Below, one piece after another: positions 23,085-30,768 of a stretch of DNA of 47,737 nt (position 1 is its first letter; every line of letters begins with the position of its first letter). The stretch covers positions 1 through 47,737 of the forward strand of contig DYCH01000045.1 of NCBI GenBank assembly GCA_019418235.1. The letters are read 5' to 3'. The DNA comes from Sutterella sp. Its GTDB lineage: Bacteria > Pseudomonadota > Gammaproteobacteria > Burkholderiales > Burkholderiaceae_F. The position numbers and the translations under genes are program-made. The notes beneath the pieces were generated by a model that saw only the letters and a list, made by a program, of their open reading frames with translations, made no database searches and had not been told where the DNA came from.

Positions 23085-23262
23085 TTGTCCCTATAAGTGA
23101 TAAGTTGCTTTAAGATTCCTTGTTCCAATGCTTAAACACTTAGGTTACTGGTCTTGGGGCCGGTGGTGCGGAGGCACGTGATGCTTCCCCGAAACCCGCT
23201 TCAGAGGTGACCGCTCTTGATTCTTCGGACTCAGGATGCAAGGCAACCCTTATGGGGACTTC
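23085..23262 (+). ncRNA. ssrS: Probable 6S RNA
   Basis: The sequence folds into the long rod typical of 6S RNA, which binds sigma70 RNA polymerase holoenzyme. A closing stem is formed by 23087-23097 with 23249-23259 (11 bp, including CCCTATAAG with CTTATGGGG). It continues as GTTGCTTT (23104-23111) with AAGGCAAC (23240-23247). Past a central bubble, GGTTAC pairs with GTGACC, capped by GTGC-GGAG-GCAC. On the 3' side a small CTTGATTC-TTCG-GACTCAGG hairpin sits where E. coli 6S has its TTGAACC/GGTTCAAG hairpin. The length is about 175 bases. The location directly upstream of an EVE-domain gene, with a T-run at 23265-23270, supports the call. A candidate promoter is TTGTTT (23051), 17 bases, CAAAAT (23074). 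Confidence 0.75.
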
Positions 23263-23283
23263 TCTTTTTTCTAAGCGTAATTC

Positions 23284-23754
23284 ATGTCGAAATTTTGGCT
23301 GATGAAATCGGAGCCTTCTGAGTGCTCCGTACAAAGCGTTCTGCAAATGCCTCAACACCGCGTTCCTTGGTTTGGCATTCGAAACTACCAAGCAAGAAAC
23401 TTTATGCGAGATGAGATGCAAGTAGGCGATCGCGTCTTTTTCTACCACTCCTCTTGCAAAGAACCCGGTATTGTTGGTTTAGCTCACGTAGCCACCCCTG
23501 TTCATCCGGACGAAACGCAGTTTGATCCCCAAAACGATTACTACGATCCCAAATCTACGCGAGAAAATCCCCGCTGGGTTTGTGTCGATATCGAAGTCGA
23601 TCAAGAAGTCTCTTTAATCGGCATCAATGAACTTCGTCAACACGACGAACTCAAAGAGATGAAAGTGCTTCAAAAAGGCAATCGTCTCTCCATTACGCCT
23701 GTCACCGAAGACGAATACACGTTTATTCTCAATCACCTTGTAAAGGCCATCTAA
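23284..23754 (+). CDS. EVE domain-containing protein
   Basis: A 156-residue single-domain protein of the EVE family (PUA-like fold, related to human thymocyte nuclear protein 1), proposed to bind modified nucleotides. Recognisable segments are FWLMKSEPSE at the start, WFGIRNYQARNFMRD, GDRVFFYHSSCKEPGIVG and NPRWVCVDIE. Its exact role is not established. It follows the probable 6S RNA and ends one base before a TauE/SafE permease gene, so the two proteins are likely cotranscribed. Confidence 0.9.
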   Translation: MSKFWLMKSEPSECSVQSVLQMPQHRVPWFGIRNYQARNFMRDEMQVGDRVFFYHSSCKEPGIVGLAHVATPVHPDETQFDPQNDYYDPKSTRENPRWVCVDIEVDQEVSLIGINELRQHDELKEMKVLQKGNRLSITPVTEDEYTFILNHLVKAI

Positions 23755-23755
23755 A

Positions 23756-24565
23756 ATGGAAGTCACTACCCTTATCCTGCTCGCTGCCTTAGGCTGCTGT
23801 ACCGGCTTTTTAGCCGGTTTATTAGGTATTGGGGGCGGGATGGTATTAACCCCGTTTTTAACCATGATTTTGGCGGGCGGCGTTGTCCCCGATGAGGTCG
23901 GAGTTCACGTTGCTATTGCAACGAGTTTGGCAACCATTGTTTTTACCTCGGCTTCGAGCGTACGCGCCCATAATGCGCACGGTGCCGTTCTTTGGAAGGT
24001 GGTGATGGCAGGCGCCCCTGGGATTCTTCTCGGCGCTTTAATCGGCGCTCAGATTTCCGGCATGTTGTCTAACTTTGCCATCTCGTTACTCTTTGGCTGC
24101 TTTGTGATGTATTCGGCCTTGAGAATGTTCTTTGGTAAGAAAACCGTCAGCACTCGTCAATTACCCGGTAACTTAGGTATTGCAGCTGCCGGTACTGTTG
24201 TCGGTTCCGTGTCCTCTTTAGTGGGTGCCGGTGGTGGCTTTATTTCCGTGCCGCTTATGACCTCTTGCAACGTCCCAATTCACAAAGCCGTGGGCACGTC
24301 TGCTGCGTTGGGTTTCCCGATTGCCTTTGCGGGCACCATCGGTTACATCATCAGCGGTTGGAACGTCCCCGGAATGCCGGAATACTCCTTAGGCTTTTTG
24401 TACCTACCGGCCCTTTTCTCTGTTGCCGCTTGTAGCGTTTTAACGGCTCCATTAGGCGCAAAGCTGGCACACGGTATGGACACCAAACCCTTAAAGCGTA
24501 TTTTTGCGAGTTTGTTGTTTGTCCTCGCTGCTTACATGCTCTTTAGAGCGGCTATGGCGCTTTAA
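23756..24565 (+). CDS. TauE/SafE-family sulfite/anion exporter-like permease
   Basis: Predicted inner-membrane protein of 269 residues with about eight helices. The paired TauE motifs are visible: GLLGIGGGMVLTPFL near residue 23 and SSLVGAGGGFISVPLM near 155, each opening one half of the internal repeat. Family members have been linked to export or uptake of sulfite, sulfoacetate and related anions; the substrate here is unknown. The start lies one base after the stop of the EVE gene. Confidence 0.88.
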   Translation: MEVTTLILLAALGCCTGFLAGLLGIGGGMVLTPFLTMILAGGVVPDEVGVHVAIATSLATIVFTSASSVRAHNAHGAVLWKVVMAGAPGILLGALIGAQISGMLSNFAISLLFGCFVMYSALRMFFGKKTVSTRQLPGNLGIAAAGTVVGSVSSLVGAGGGFISVPLMTSCNVPIHKAVGTSAALGFPIAFAGTIGYIISGWNVPGMPEYSLGFLYLPALFSVAACSVLTAPLGAKLAHGMDTKPLKRIFASLLFVLAAYMLFRAAMAL

Positions 24566-24626
24566 CCAATAACCGTTTGATTTTTAAGAGTTCAACAAAA
24601 ATATTAAAAATATTTATAAAAAAGAC

Positions 24627-24655
24627 TTGCAATCTTTAAAAAACATCTGCATAAT
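24627..24655 (+). promoter_or_regulatory. Promoter of tRNA-Thr
   Basis: -35 TTGCAA (24627-24632), a 17-base spacer and -10 CATAAT (24650-24655), 36 bases before the mature tRNA. The region upstream (24566-24626) is AT-rich without a visible gene. Confidence 0.7.
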
Positions 24656-24691
24656 TCCACTTCTCCGATGCACGGAGATACTAAATGGGAA

Positions 24692-24764
24692 GCCGGTTTA
24701 GCTCAGTTGGTAGAGCAGCTCATTCGTAATGAGAAGGTCGGGAGTTCAAGTCTTCTAACCGGCA
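24692..24764 (+). tRNA. tRNA-Thr (anticodon CGT)
   Basis: Acceptor GCCGGTT pairs with AACCGGC. The anticodon stem CTCAT/ATGAG encloses a loop with CGT. The discriminator is A, and CCA is encoded at 24765-24767. Confidence 0.96.
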
Positions 24765-24776
24765 CCATACTTCAAG

Positions 24777-24803
24777 ACTCGTTCAGCTGAACGAGTTTTT
24801 TGT
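24777..24803 (+). terminator. Terminator after tRNA-Thr
   Basis: A 20-base palindrome (24777-24796, ACTCGTTCAG and its complement) folds into a hairpin followed by TTTTTTG. Confidence 0.8.
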
Positions 24804-24944
24804 TTTCTGCTTCAAGAAAAATCTCCACCCCAAGAAACAAACAAAAATCGCATCTCTGACCTTAAGTATTCTTTTTTTGCCTGACAGAATCATGGAATCG
24901 TGATAGTCTTTTGCTTTTCCTTATTATTTTGAAGCCGTCTCACA

Positions 24945-25994
24945 ATGATTGAGATTGAACACTTATCCCAAACGTTTAAAGCACCGGACGGTAAAGACGT
25001 CCACGCGATAAAGGATGTCTCCTTGCATATCAACAAAGGAGAAATCTTCGGTATTATCGGTCGCTCCGGTGCAGGTAAATCGACGCTCGTTCGTACGATT
25101 AACTTTTTAACGCAACCCACGCAAGGCCGTGTGGTTGTCAATGGTCAATGTCTCAATGACCTTTCTTTAGCTCAGTTGCGTCAAATCCGCACGAAAATCG
25201 GCATGATCTTTCAACACTTTAATTTGTTGAGTTCTCGTACCGTTTTCGACAACATCGCTTTGCCGCTTGAATTGCAAAAGACGCCCAAGGCTGAAATCGA
25301 AAAGAAAGTCACTCACCTCATTGACTTGGTCGGTTTAAACGATCATAAAGACAAATACCCGTCTCAATTATCCGGTGGCCAAAAGCAACGTGTGGGCATT
25401 GCTCGCGCTTTAGCCAATGACCCGATGGTTTTGCTCTCTGACGAAGCCACGAGCGCCTTGGACCCCGAAACCACGCGTGCAACGCTTGAACTCTTGCAAC
25501 ATATCAACCGCACCTTAGGCGTCACGATTGTATTGATCACGCACGAAATGGAAGTCGTCAAAGAAATCTGTCATCGTGTGGTGGTGATGGATCAAGGTCA
25601 AATTGTTGAAGCCGGTACCGTTTTGGACGTCTTCCGTCACCCGAAGTACCCTACGACGCGCGCCATGTTGGCTGACATCATGATTCACGATATGCCGCAA
25701 CGCATTATTGATAACGTGAAAACCTTGATTGCCGCAGCCGAAGAAAAGGGGCGCTTTGCCAAATTGTTGCGCTTAACCTTTATTGGCTCTGAAGTGACGC
25801 TCCCCGTTCTTTCCATGTTGACGCGCACCTACAATGTGGACTTCAACATTTTGCAAGGTCAGGTCGAAGAGCTCCAAGGTTCTAACTTCGGGATGTTAAC
25901 CATCTTGGCTGAAAGCCCGGATGAACAAACCTTTGAAGCAGCAACTGAGTTTTTAGCTCAAAATCACGTTGAATTTGAAGAGGTGCCGTTATGA
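24945..25994 (+). CDS. metN: Methionine ABC transporter ATP-binding protein MetN
   Basis: ATPase of the D/L-methionine importer. Walker A GRSGAGKST (about 38-46), the ABC signature LSGGQKQRVGIARAL (about 141-155), Walker B VLLSDEATSALD and the H-loop ITHEMEVV are present. The C-terminal NIL domain (about 270-349) is the methionine-sensing domain that distinguishes MetN. The stop overlaps metI by four bases (ATGA). The cognate lipoprotein MetQ is not in the window. A weak palindrome ATCATG-GAAT-CGTGAT (24889-24904) lies 41 bases upstream of the start. Confidence 0.93.
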   Translation: MIEIEHLSQTFKAPDGKDVHAIKDVSLHINKGEIFGIIGRSGAGKSTLVRTINFLTQPTQGRVVVNGQCLNDLSLAQLRQIRTKIGMIFQHFNLLSSRTVFDNIALPLELQKTPKAEIEKKVTHLIDLVGLNDHKDKYPSQLSGGQKQRVGIARALANDPMVLLSDEATSALDPETTRATLELLQHINRTLGVTIVLITHEMEVVKEICHRVVVMDQGQIVEAGTVLDVFRHPKYPTTRAMLADIMIHDMPQRIIDNVKTLIAAAEEKGRFAKLLRLTFIGSEVTLPVLSMLTRTYNVDFNILQGQVEELQGSNFGMLTILAESPDEQTFEAATEFLAQNHVEFEEVPL

Positions 25995-26644
25995 GTCCCG
26001 AAATTATTGCCCTGTTAGGCGACGGTTTTGTCGAAACGGTCATCATGGTGATCGGTAGCGGTATCTTAGGTAGCATCATTGGTATTCCTTTGGGTGTCTT
26101 ACTTCACGTGACCGACAAAGACGGTTTAATGCCACGCTTAGCCACGAACGCCGTAGTGGGTGTCTTGGTGAACGCCGTGCGCTCCACGCCCTTTATCATT
26201 TTGCTGGTGGCCATCTACCCGTTAACGCGTTTACTCGTAGGTACGACGATTGGTACAACAGCAACGTTAGTTCCGTTAGTGATTGGTGTTGCTCCTTTTA
26301 TTGCTCGTTTGGTGGAAACCAGTTTGCGTGAAGTCGATCGCGGTTTGATTGAAGCCGCTCAATCGATGGGTGCCACCAATATGCAAATCATCAATAAGGT
26401 TTTGTTGCCTGAAGCCTTGCCAGGCATTGTTGCCGGTGTCACGATTGCCATTGTGACTTTGGTGGGTTACTCTGCCATGGCTGGCGCCATCGGTGGTGGC
26501 GGTCTAGGTGACATCGGTATTCGTTATGGTCACAACCGTTACATGCCCGATGTGATGTGGACAGTGGTGTTGATTTTGATTGTGTTTGTTCAAGTCATCC
26601 AAAGTTTCGGTGACTGGTGCGTACGAAAAGTCTCTAAACGCTAA
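25991..26644 (+). CDS. metI: Methionine ABC transporter permease MetI
   Basis: Inner-membrane permease of 217 residues with about five helices. The BPD_transp motif EAAQSMGATNMQIINKVLLPEALPGI (about 120-146) makes the contact with MetN. VRSTPFIILL and AGAIGGGGLGDIGIRYG are typical of MetI. It overlaps metN by four bases and ends in a bidirectional terminator shared with the LapA-like gene. Confidence 0.93.
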   Translation: MSPEIIALLGDGFVETVIMVIGSGILGSIIGIPLGVLLHVTDKDGLMPRLATNAVVGVLVNAVRSTPFIILLVAIYPLTRLLVGTTIGTTATLVPLVIGVAPFIARLVETSLREVDRGLIEAAQSMGATNMQIINKVLLPEALPGIVAGVTIAIVTLVGYSAMAGAIGGGGLGDIGIRYGHNRYMPDVMWTVVLILIVFVQVIQSFGDWCVRKVSKR

Positions 26645-26666
26645 TTTCTCACACCACTCAAACTAG

Positions 26667-26700
26667 AAGAGGTTAGATTTTCAACGATCTAACCTCTTTT
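26667..26700. terminator. Bidirectional terminator between metI and the LapA-like gene
   Basis: GAGGTTAGAT (26669-26678) pairs perfectly with ATCTAACCTC (26687-26696), followed by TTTTG on the plus strand and TTCT on the minus strand. The two genes converge on it. Confidence 0.8.
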
Positions 26701-26717
26701 GCCTTAGCAACGAAAAA

Positions 26718-27251
26718 CTATTCCGTCTTTTCTGTCTTTTCTTTTTCAGTGATCGTCACTGATTTGCCACCCGCCCAATCCACAAGTTGTGTTAAACGAT
26801 CTTCAACTTCACCGACGCTTGCTGAAATGGAATCAATCGTCACTCGGGTATTGCTCTCCAACTCTTCTTCAATGGCCGTTAACTTCGTCGTTAAGGCAGC
26901 GTGTTGCTCACTGCTCTTATCTTGAAGCTTTTTGATTTGTTGATCGATGTCTTTTTTCAAATCATTAAAGCGAGAAAGTTCAGCCTTGGAAGCCAAGTCT
27001 TGAGCGTTTTGCAATTGACGATGAACGCGACGCAATTCCATGGAAAGGGCGGCTTGTTGAACAAAACCGTAGATCAGGCAGACGAAAATCAAAAGACCCG
27101 GGCCTAACAACAAAATCAACCCTAACGGCGCTTGCGTTTCTGTGTAAAGCAGATTAACCGTCACCGGTGCCATGACGCCTTCCCAATTCACCACAAGGAA
27201 GATGGAGCAGAAAATTAACAAAAGGATTAAAAAAACGGTTCGAAGATGCAT
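26718..27251 (-). CDS. LapA-like membrane protein with coiled coil
   Basis: A 177-residue inner-membrane protein. Two hydrophobic helices (about 4-22 and 42-64) resemble the LapA/DUF1049 arrangement, with the short WEG...APVTVNLLY periplasmic link between them. A long cytoplasmic segment (about 70-160), rich in Gln, Lys and Glu with heptad-like spacing, is a probable coiled coil; the tail is Lys/Thr/Glu rich. LapA proteins in enterobacteria act with LapB in LPS assembly; no LapB is here, so this function is only a suggestion. It is divergent from upp. Confidence 0.6.
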   Translation of the reverse strand: MHLRTVFLILLLIFCSIFLVVNWEGVMAPVTVNLLYTETQAPLGLILLLGPGLLIFVCLIYGFVQQAALSMELRRVHRQLQNAQDLASKAELSRFNDLKKDIDQQIKKLQDKSSEQHAALTTKLTAIEEELESNTRVTIDSISASVGEVEDRLTQLVDWAGGKSVTITEKEKTEKTE

Positions 27252-27354
27252 TTTTAACTCTTAATGTTGAAGATGGTTTCCCCTAACTTTAACACTCTCA
27301 AGCCTTTTTGTTCCCTTTTTTTAAAAAACGCTCACAATTCAGGATAGAAACCGC

Positions 27355-27374
27355 TAAGATTGTTAGGTTAACCT
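27355..27374 (+). promoter_or_regulatory. upp promoter element and GGTTAACC palindrome
   Basis: A -10-like TAAGAT (27355-27360) is followed at once by the 10-base palindrome AGGTTAACCT (27365-27374), which would cover the transcription start. No good -35 is visible. The palindrome core recurs twice downstream of upp (28078 and 28131). Confidence 0.45.
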
Positions 27375-27399
27375 CTTCATCAATAGGAAGGACATTTAA

Positions 27400-28047
27400 A
27401 TGCGTCAAGATTCTCGTTTCCCTAATTTGGACATCATTGACCATCCGCTCATTCAGCACAAACTCTCCATCATGCGTAAAAAGGATACCCCGTCGAAAGA
27501 TTTCCGCGCCTTGTTGCGTGAAATCACGGTTTTGATGGGCTATGAAGTCACGCGTGATCTCCCCTTGACAACGCGCATGATTGAAACGCCCTTGTGCGAA
27601 TACGATGCGCCGTTTTTGTCGGGTAAAAAGCCCGTGATCGTTCCGGTTTTGCGTGCTGGTCTCGGCATGGCCGACGGTTTCTTGGATTTGATGCCTGGCG
27701 CTCGTGTCGGACACATCGGTATGTACCGTGATGAAAATCACCATCCGGTGGAATACTTGGTGAAGTTGCCCGAAGTTCAAGATCGTACATTCTTTGTAGT
27801 CGATCCGATGATGGCCACGGGTTACTCTGCTGCTCACGCTGTGGACGTACTGAAAAAGCGCAATGTGCCGGCCAATCGCATCGTCTTTATTTGCTTATTG
27901 TGCGCTCCCGAAGGGATGAAGACCTTCCAAGAATTGCACCCCGATATCAAGGTCTTTACGGCAAGCTTGGACGATCATTTGAACGAAAAGGCTTACATCG
28001 TTCCGGGTTTGGGCGATGCCGGTGACCGCTTGTTCGGTACGCTTTAA
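27400..28047 (+). CDS. upp: Uracil phosphoribosyltransferase
   Basis: Salvage of uracil to UMP with PRPP. The sequence shows PVLRAGLGMADGFLDLMPGA, the PRPP-binding loop VVDPMMATGYSAAHAVDVL (about 128-146) and the C-terminal uracil-binding YIVPGLGDAGDRLFGT. The length of 215 residues is slightly above the 208 of E. coli Upp. AGGAAGG precedes the ATG. The codon bias is strong. Confidence 0.95.
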   Translation: MRQDSRFPNLDIIDHPLIQHKLSIMRKKDTPSKDFRALLREITVLMGYEVTRDLPLTTRMIETPLCEYDAPFLSGKKPVIVPVLRAGLGMADGFLDLMPGARVGHIGMYRDENHHPVEYLVKLPEVQDRTFFVVDPMMATGYSAAHAVDVLKKRNVPANRIVFICLLCAPEGMKTFQELHPDIKVFTASLDDHLNEKAYIVPGLGDAGDRLFGTL

Positions 28048-28354
28048 TCATTGTAAATTTCCAAACCAAGAAATTAAGGGTTAACCCCAATGCTTTTACA
28101 TCATTTGATGAATAATTAAGCAACTATCTAGGGTTAACCCTCATTTTTACTCTTTTGAAGCTTAAAATAATCTGAAAAAAGAGCAAAACTTCTGACATAA
28201 CTCAAACCTTTTTACATGAAAATGGTGGATCATTCGTATGTCGGAATGGTAATCGTGTCCGTTCGGACATTTTTACTATTTGATAGAGTCTGGTTAAATG
28301 CTTTGGACCGCGTTTAATTTAGGACATAACTTCTTATAAAGGTAAACTCTCATC
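28048..28354. promoter_or_regulatory. Intergenic region upstream of frdC with two GGGTTAACCC palindromes
   Basis: 307 bases without a gene. It contains GGGTTAACCC at 28078-28087 and again at 28131-28140, centres 53 bases apart. CATCATTTGATG (28099-28110) lies between them, and a short hairpin TGTCC-GTTC-GGACA followed by TTTTT is at 28256-28274. The layout suggests regulator binding upstream of frdC. I could not assign a convincing promoter. Confidence 0.5.
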
Positions 28355-29146
28355 ATGTCGATGTATACCACTGACTTAGAAAAGTATTCCAACACCCCGA
28401 CGTCTGAAGAAGTCATCGCCGGTGTGGAATTGGCTAACGCCAAGCGCGCAAGCAAGTGGCCGGCTTACTGTGACGTTGCACAATCCGTCACGGGTCTCTT
28501 GTTGGGCTTGTTCTTGTTCTGCCACATGGCTTTCACGAGCTCCATTCAATTGGGCAAAGACGTTTTCTGGAACTTGGTTGCTTTCTCCGGCGGTTATCCG
28601 ATCTTCGGTGAAGAACAAGCTTGGATGCACGTTGTTTTCGTTGGCGCTATCACGCTCCTCGTTATCATCCACGCCTTGATGGCTTTGCGTCGTTTCCCGA
28701 CGAGCTATCGCATGTTCCATAACATCAAGGGCCAATACCAATTCATCGCTCACCGCGACACCACGCTTTGGATCGTTCAAATCGTGACCGCTGTGATCTT
28801 GACGGGCATGGTTTTCCCGCACGTCACGCCGATGTTGCTTGACCCGCACTCCATTGGACCTAACCTTTCTTCCGTTCACACGTATCACAACGGTTTGGTC
28901 TGGACGTTCATCTTCTTGGTTGCTACCGAATTGCACGGCATGATCGGTTTGTACCGCTTGGCCGTCAAGTGGGACGTTTGCGCCGGTAACCGTGAAGCTC
29001 TCCGCAAGATCATGTACTGCCTCGTGGTCGCTATGATCGCTTGCGGTTCCTTGACGATGTGGACGTACTACAGCAACGGTAAGGAACTCGTCGACTCTGG
29101 CGAACCGATCGTTAAGTACGAACCGGTCAACAACTGGTGGAACTAA
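28355..29146 (+). CDS. frdC: Fumarate reductase di-heme cytochrome b subunit, Wolinella type
   Basis: Membrane anchor of a menaquinol:fumarate reductase (or succinate dehydrogenase) with two b hemes. Five helices are predicted. Histidines H57, H106, H146 and H184 align by context with the four heme ligands of Wolinella succinogenes FrdC, and E182 in TELHGMIGLYRLAVKW matches the E-pathway glutamate. HRDTTLWIVQ is also conserved. The 263 residues compare with 256 in Wolinella. Codon use is that of a highly expressed gene. Unusually, a strong terminator follows directly and no frdA or frdB is nearby. Confidence 0.9.
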   Translation: MSMYTTDLEKYSNTPTSEEVIAGVELANAKRASKWPAYCDVAQSVTGLLLGLFLFCHMAFTSSIQLGKDVFWNLVAFSGGYPIFGEEQAWMHVVFVGAITLLVIIHALMALRRFPTSYRMFHNIKGQYQFIAHRDTTLWIVQIVTAVILTGMVFPHVTPMLLDPHSIGPNLSSVHTYHNGLVWTFIFLVATELHGMIGLYRLAVKWDVCAGNREALRKIMYCLVVAMIACGSLTMWTYYSNGKELVDSGEPIVKYEPVNNWWN

Positions 29147-29174
29147 TAATCCCTAATCGGATTTAAAAGTTACC

Positions 29175-29207
29175 AAACGCGAGTTCTTCGGAGCTCGCGT
29201 TTTTCTT
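29175..29207 (+). terminator. Terminator after frdC
   Basis: AAACGCGAG (29175-29183) pairs with CTCGCGTTT (29194-29202) and is followed by further T residues. This isolates frdC as a single-gene unit. Confidence 0.85.
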
Positions 29208-29268
29208 TGTCTATTCTTGATTTTCGATTAAACTTAACGGGTACCAAATTTTTGATTAGATCAACACC

Positions 29269-29619
29269 ATGAAAAAGATTCTTTTAGCTTCTATCCTTCC
29301 GTTATTGTTATTGACGGGTTGTGCCGCCACTTCTGTGACCCCGCAAGGTCAACAAGTGGTGATCGTTCAAAGCATGCCGCAAGAATATGCCGGTCGTTGC
29401 CAATTTGTCGGTGAAGTCGCCGGTTCTCAAGGCAATTGGATTACGGGTAACTGGACGCCCAACAAGAATCTCGCTTTAGGGGCTCGTAATGATTTGCGCA
29501 ATGAAGCCGCTAAGCTTGGTGCCAATGTTGTTTTGATTACGGATTCGTTTAACAGCACCGATGATGACAACTCGTTAGAAAACATCACCAATATCGGTCG
29601 CGCTTATCGCTGCCGTTGA
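29269..29619 (+). CDS. DUF4156 lipoprotein
   Basis: A 116-residue lipoprotein precursor. The signal peptide MKKILLASILPLLLLTGC ends in the lipobox LTGC, with Cys18 as the lipidated residue. The mature part has the DUF4156 (YjeI-like) features: a Cys pair (C43 and C115) that may form a disulfide, GEVAGSQGN, and RNDLRNEAAKLGANVVLI. The function of the family is unknown. It converges with the carbamate kinase gene; a hairpin AAGGAAC-N7-GTTCCTT (29628-29648) spans the junction. Confidence 0.82.
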   Translation: MKKILLASILPLLLLTGCAATSVTPQGQQVVIVQSMPQEYAGRCQFVGEVAGSQGNWITGNWTPNKNLALGARNDLRNEAAKLGANVVLITDSFNSTDDDNSLENITNIGRAYRCR

Positions 29620-29625
29620 TTTGAG

Positions 29626-30525
29626 TTAAGGAACGATTACAGTTCCTTTCTGATCGGCCACCATGGCTTCAATCTCATGAAGCGCCCCGATGGTGGCTGT
29701 TTTTTTGGTTTTTAAGACATACTGGCAAGCCGCTTTGACTTTCGGGGCCATGGAGCCCGGCGCCCACGTCCCCTTTAATAGTTCTTCGGCACGAATGCGA
29801 TCAATGCGCTTTTGATGGGGCTTGCCCCAATCTTCGTAAACGCCATCCACATCCGTTGCAATAATTAAACGCTCAGCCTTTAATTCAATCGCTAATAAGC
29901 TTGCCGCGAAGTCCTTATCAATCACAGCTTCAATGCCTTTGTACGCCCCATTTACAGCGATGACGGGCACTCCACCGCCACCGGCAGCAATCACATTAAA
30001 GCCATTGTCTAAAAGCGTTTTAATCGCGGGTAACTCCAAAATCTTAATCGGTTCAGGACTCGCAATCACACGTCGGAAATGTTCCCCGTCGGGTTTGATC
30101 ACCCAGCCCTTTTCTTTTTGCAAAAGAAGAGCGCCTTTTTGACTTAAAACCGGCCCAATAAATTTGGACGGCTGATCAAAGGCGGGATCCGCTGCACTGA
30201 CAACGGTACGTGTAACGAGATTCACGAACTCTTTTTCGGGCAAAAGGTTTTTGAGTTCTTCGACCATCATCACGCCAATCATGGCCTGACTTTGGGCCCC
30301 CAAAATATCAAAGGGGTAGGCAGGAACGGCTTTATAAGCATCGTTTTGCAATGCTAATAACCCCACTTGGGGGCCATTGCCATGACTTAATACGACCTCG
30401 TGCTCGGCCATGATGCGGGCAATCGCAGCGCAAGCCGTACGGACATTGGCTCTTTGATTCTCAGCACTTAAGACTTCACCTCGCTTTAAGAGGGCGTTGC
30501 CACCGACCGTAATCACTAATCTCAC
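29626..30525 (-). CDS. arcC: Carbamate kinase
   Basis: Reversible phosphoryl transfer between carbamoyl phosphate/ADP and carbamate/ATP. The amino acid kinase fold shows VITVGGNALLKRG, LSHGNGPQVGLLALQ, AAGGGGVPVI and IDKDFAASLLA. The 299 residues are slightly shorter than typical ArcC. The GTG start overlaps the stop of the rubredoxin gene by four bases, so it is the last gene of the [NiFe] hydrogenase operon. No arginine deiminase or ornithine carbamoyltransferase accompanies it. Inference: it supplies carbamoyl phosphate to HypF for the cyanide ligands of the active site, or scavenges it. Confidence 0.93.
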   Translation of the reverse strand: MRLVITVGGNALLKRGEVLSAENQRANVRTACAAIARIMAEHEVVLSHGNGPQVGLLALQNDAYKAVPAYPFDILGAQSQAMIGVMMVEELKNLLPEKEFVNLVTRTVVSAADPAFDQPSKFIGPVLSQKGALLLQKEKGWVIKPDGEHFRRVIASPEPIKILELPAIKTLLDNGFNVIAAGGGGVPVIAVNGAYKGIEAVIDKDFAASLLAIELKAERLIIATDVDGVYEDWGKPHQKRIDRIRAEELLKGTWAPGSMAPKVKAACQYVLKTKKTATIGALHEIEAMVADQKGTVIVP

Positions 30526-30764
30526 AATGCGCTCTCTTCCTCGTCTAAGGGTAAAAAGGCGGACTTATCGTTGCCGCAATTCGGACACGTGAAATGCTCG
30601 GGTAAATCGTTAAAACTCACCCCAGGTTCAATATCAAACTCTTCGCAACCCAATGCCTCATCGTAGACATACCAACAAACCTTGCATTGCATTTTCTTCG
30701 TCTTTTGCGCACGTTCTCGATTTAAGCGATCGAGCATTTCATCAATGCGTTCCACTTCACTCAT
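30522..30764 (-). CDS. hupI: Hydrogenase-associated rubredoxin (HupI/HoxR type)
   Basis: An 80-residue protein with a rubredoxin domain from about residue 26: CKVCWYVYD, then FTCPNCGNDKSAFLPL. This gives the four Cys ligands of the Fe(Cys)4 site. A charged N-terminal helix of about 25 residues precedes it. In rhizobia and Ralstonia the equivalents (HupI, HoxR) aid maturation or stability of the uptake hydrogenase under oxygen. It lies 4 bases after the HupH gene and overlaps carbamate kinase. Confidence 0.88.
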   Translation of the reverse strand: MSEVERIDEMLDRLNRERAQKTKKMQCKVCWYVYDEALGCEEFDIEPGVSFNDLPEHFTCPNCGNDKSAFLPLDEEESAL

Positions 30765-30768
30765 GGAT

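Noticed and set aside
23140..23448. A minus-strand frame of 102 residues across the 6S region and the EVE start
   Set aside because: The sequence is antisense to the structured RNA and a real gene; the Pro/Ala/Arg tail is typical of shadow frames.
28099..28124. An FNR box upstream of frdC
   Set aside because: TTGAT is present, but the second half reads AATTA instead of ATCAA after four bases.
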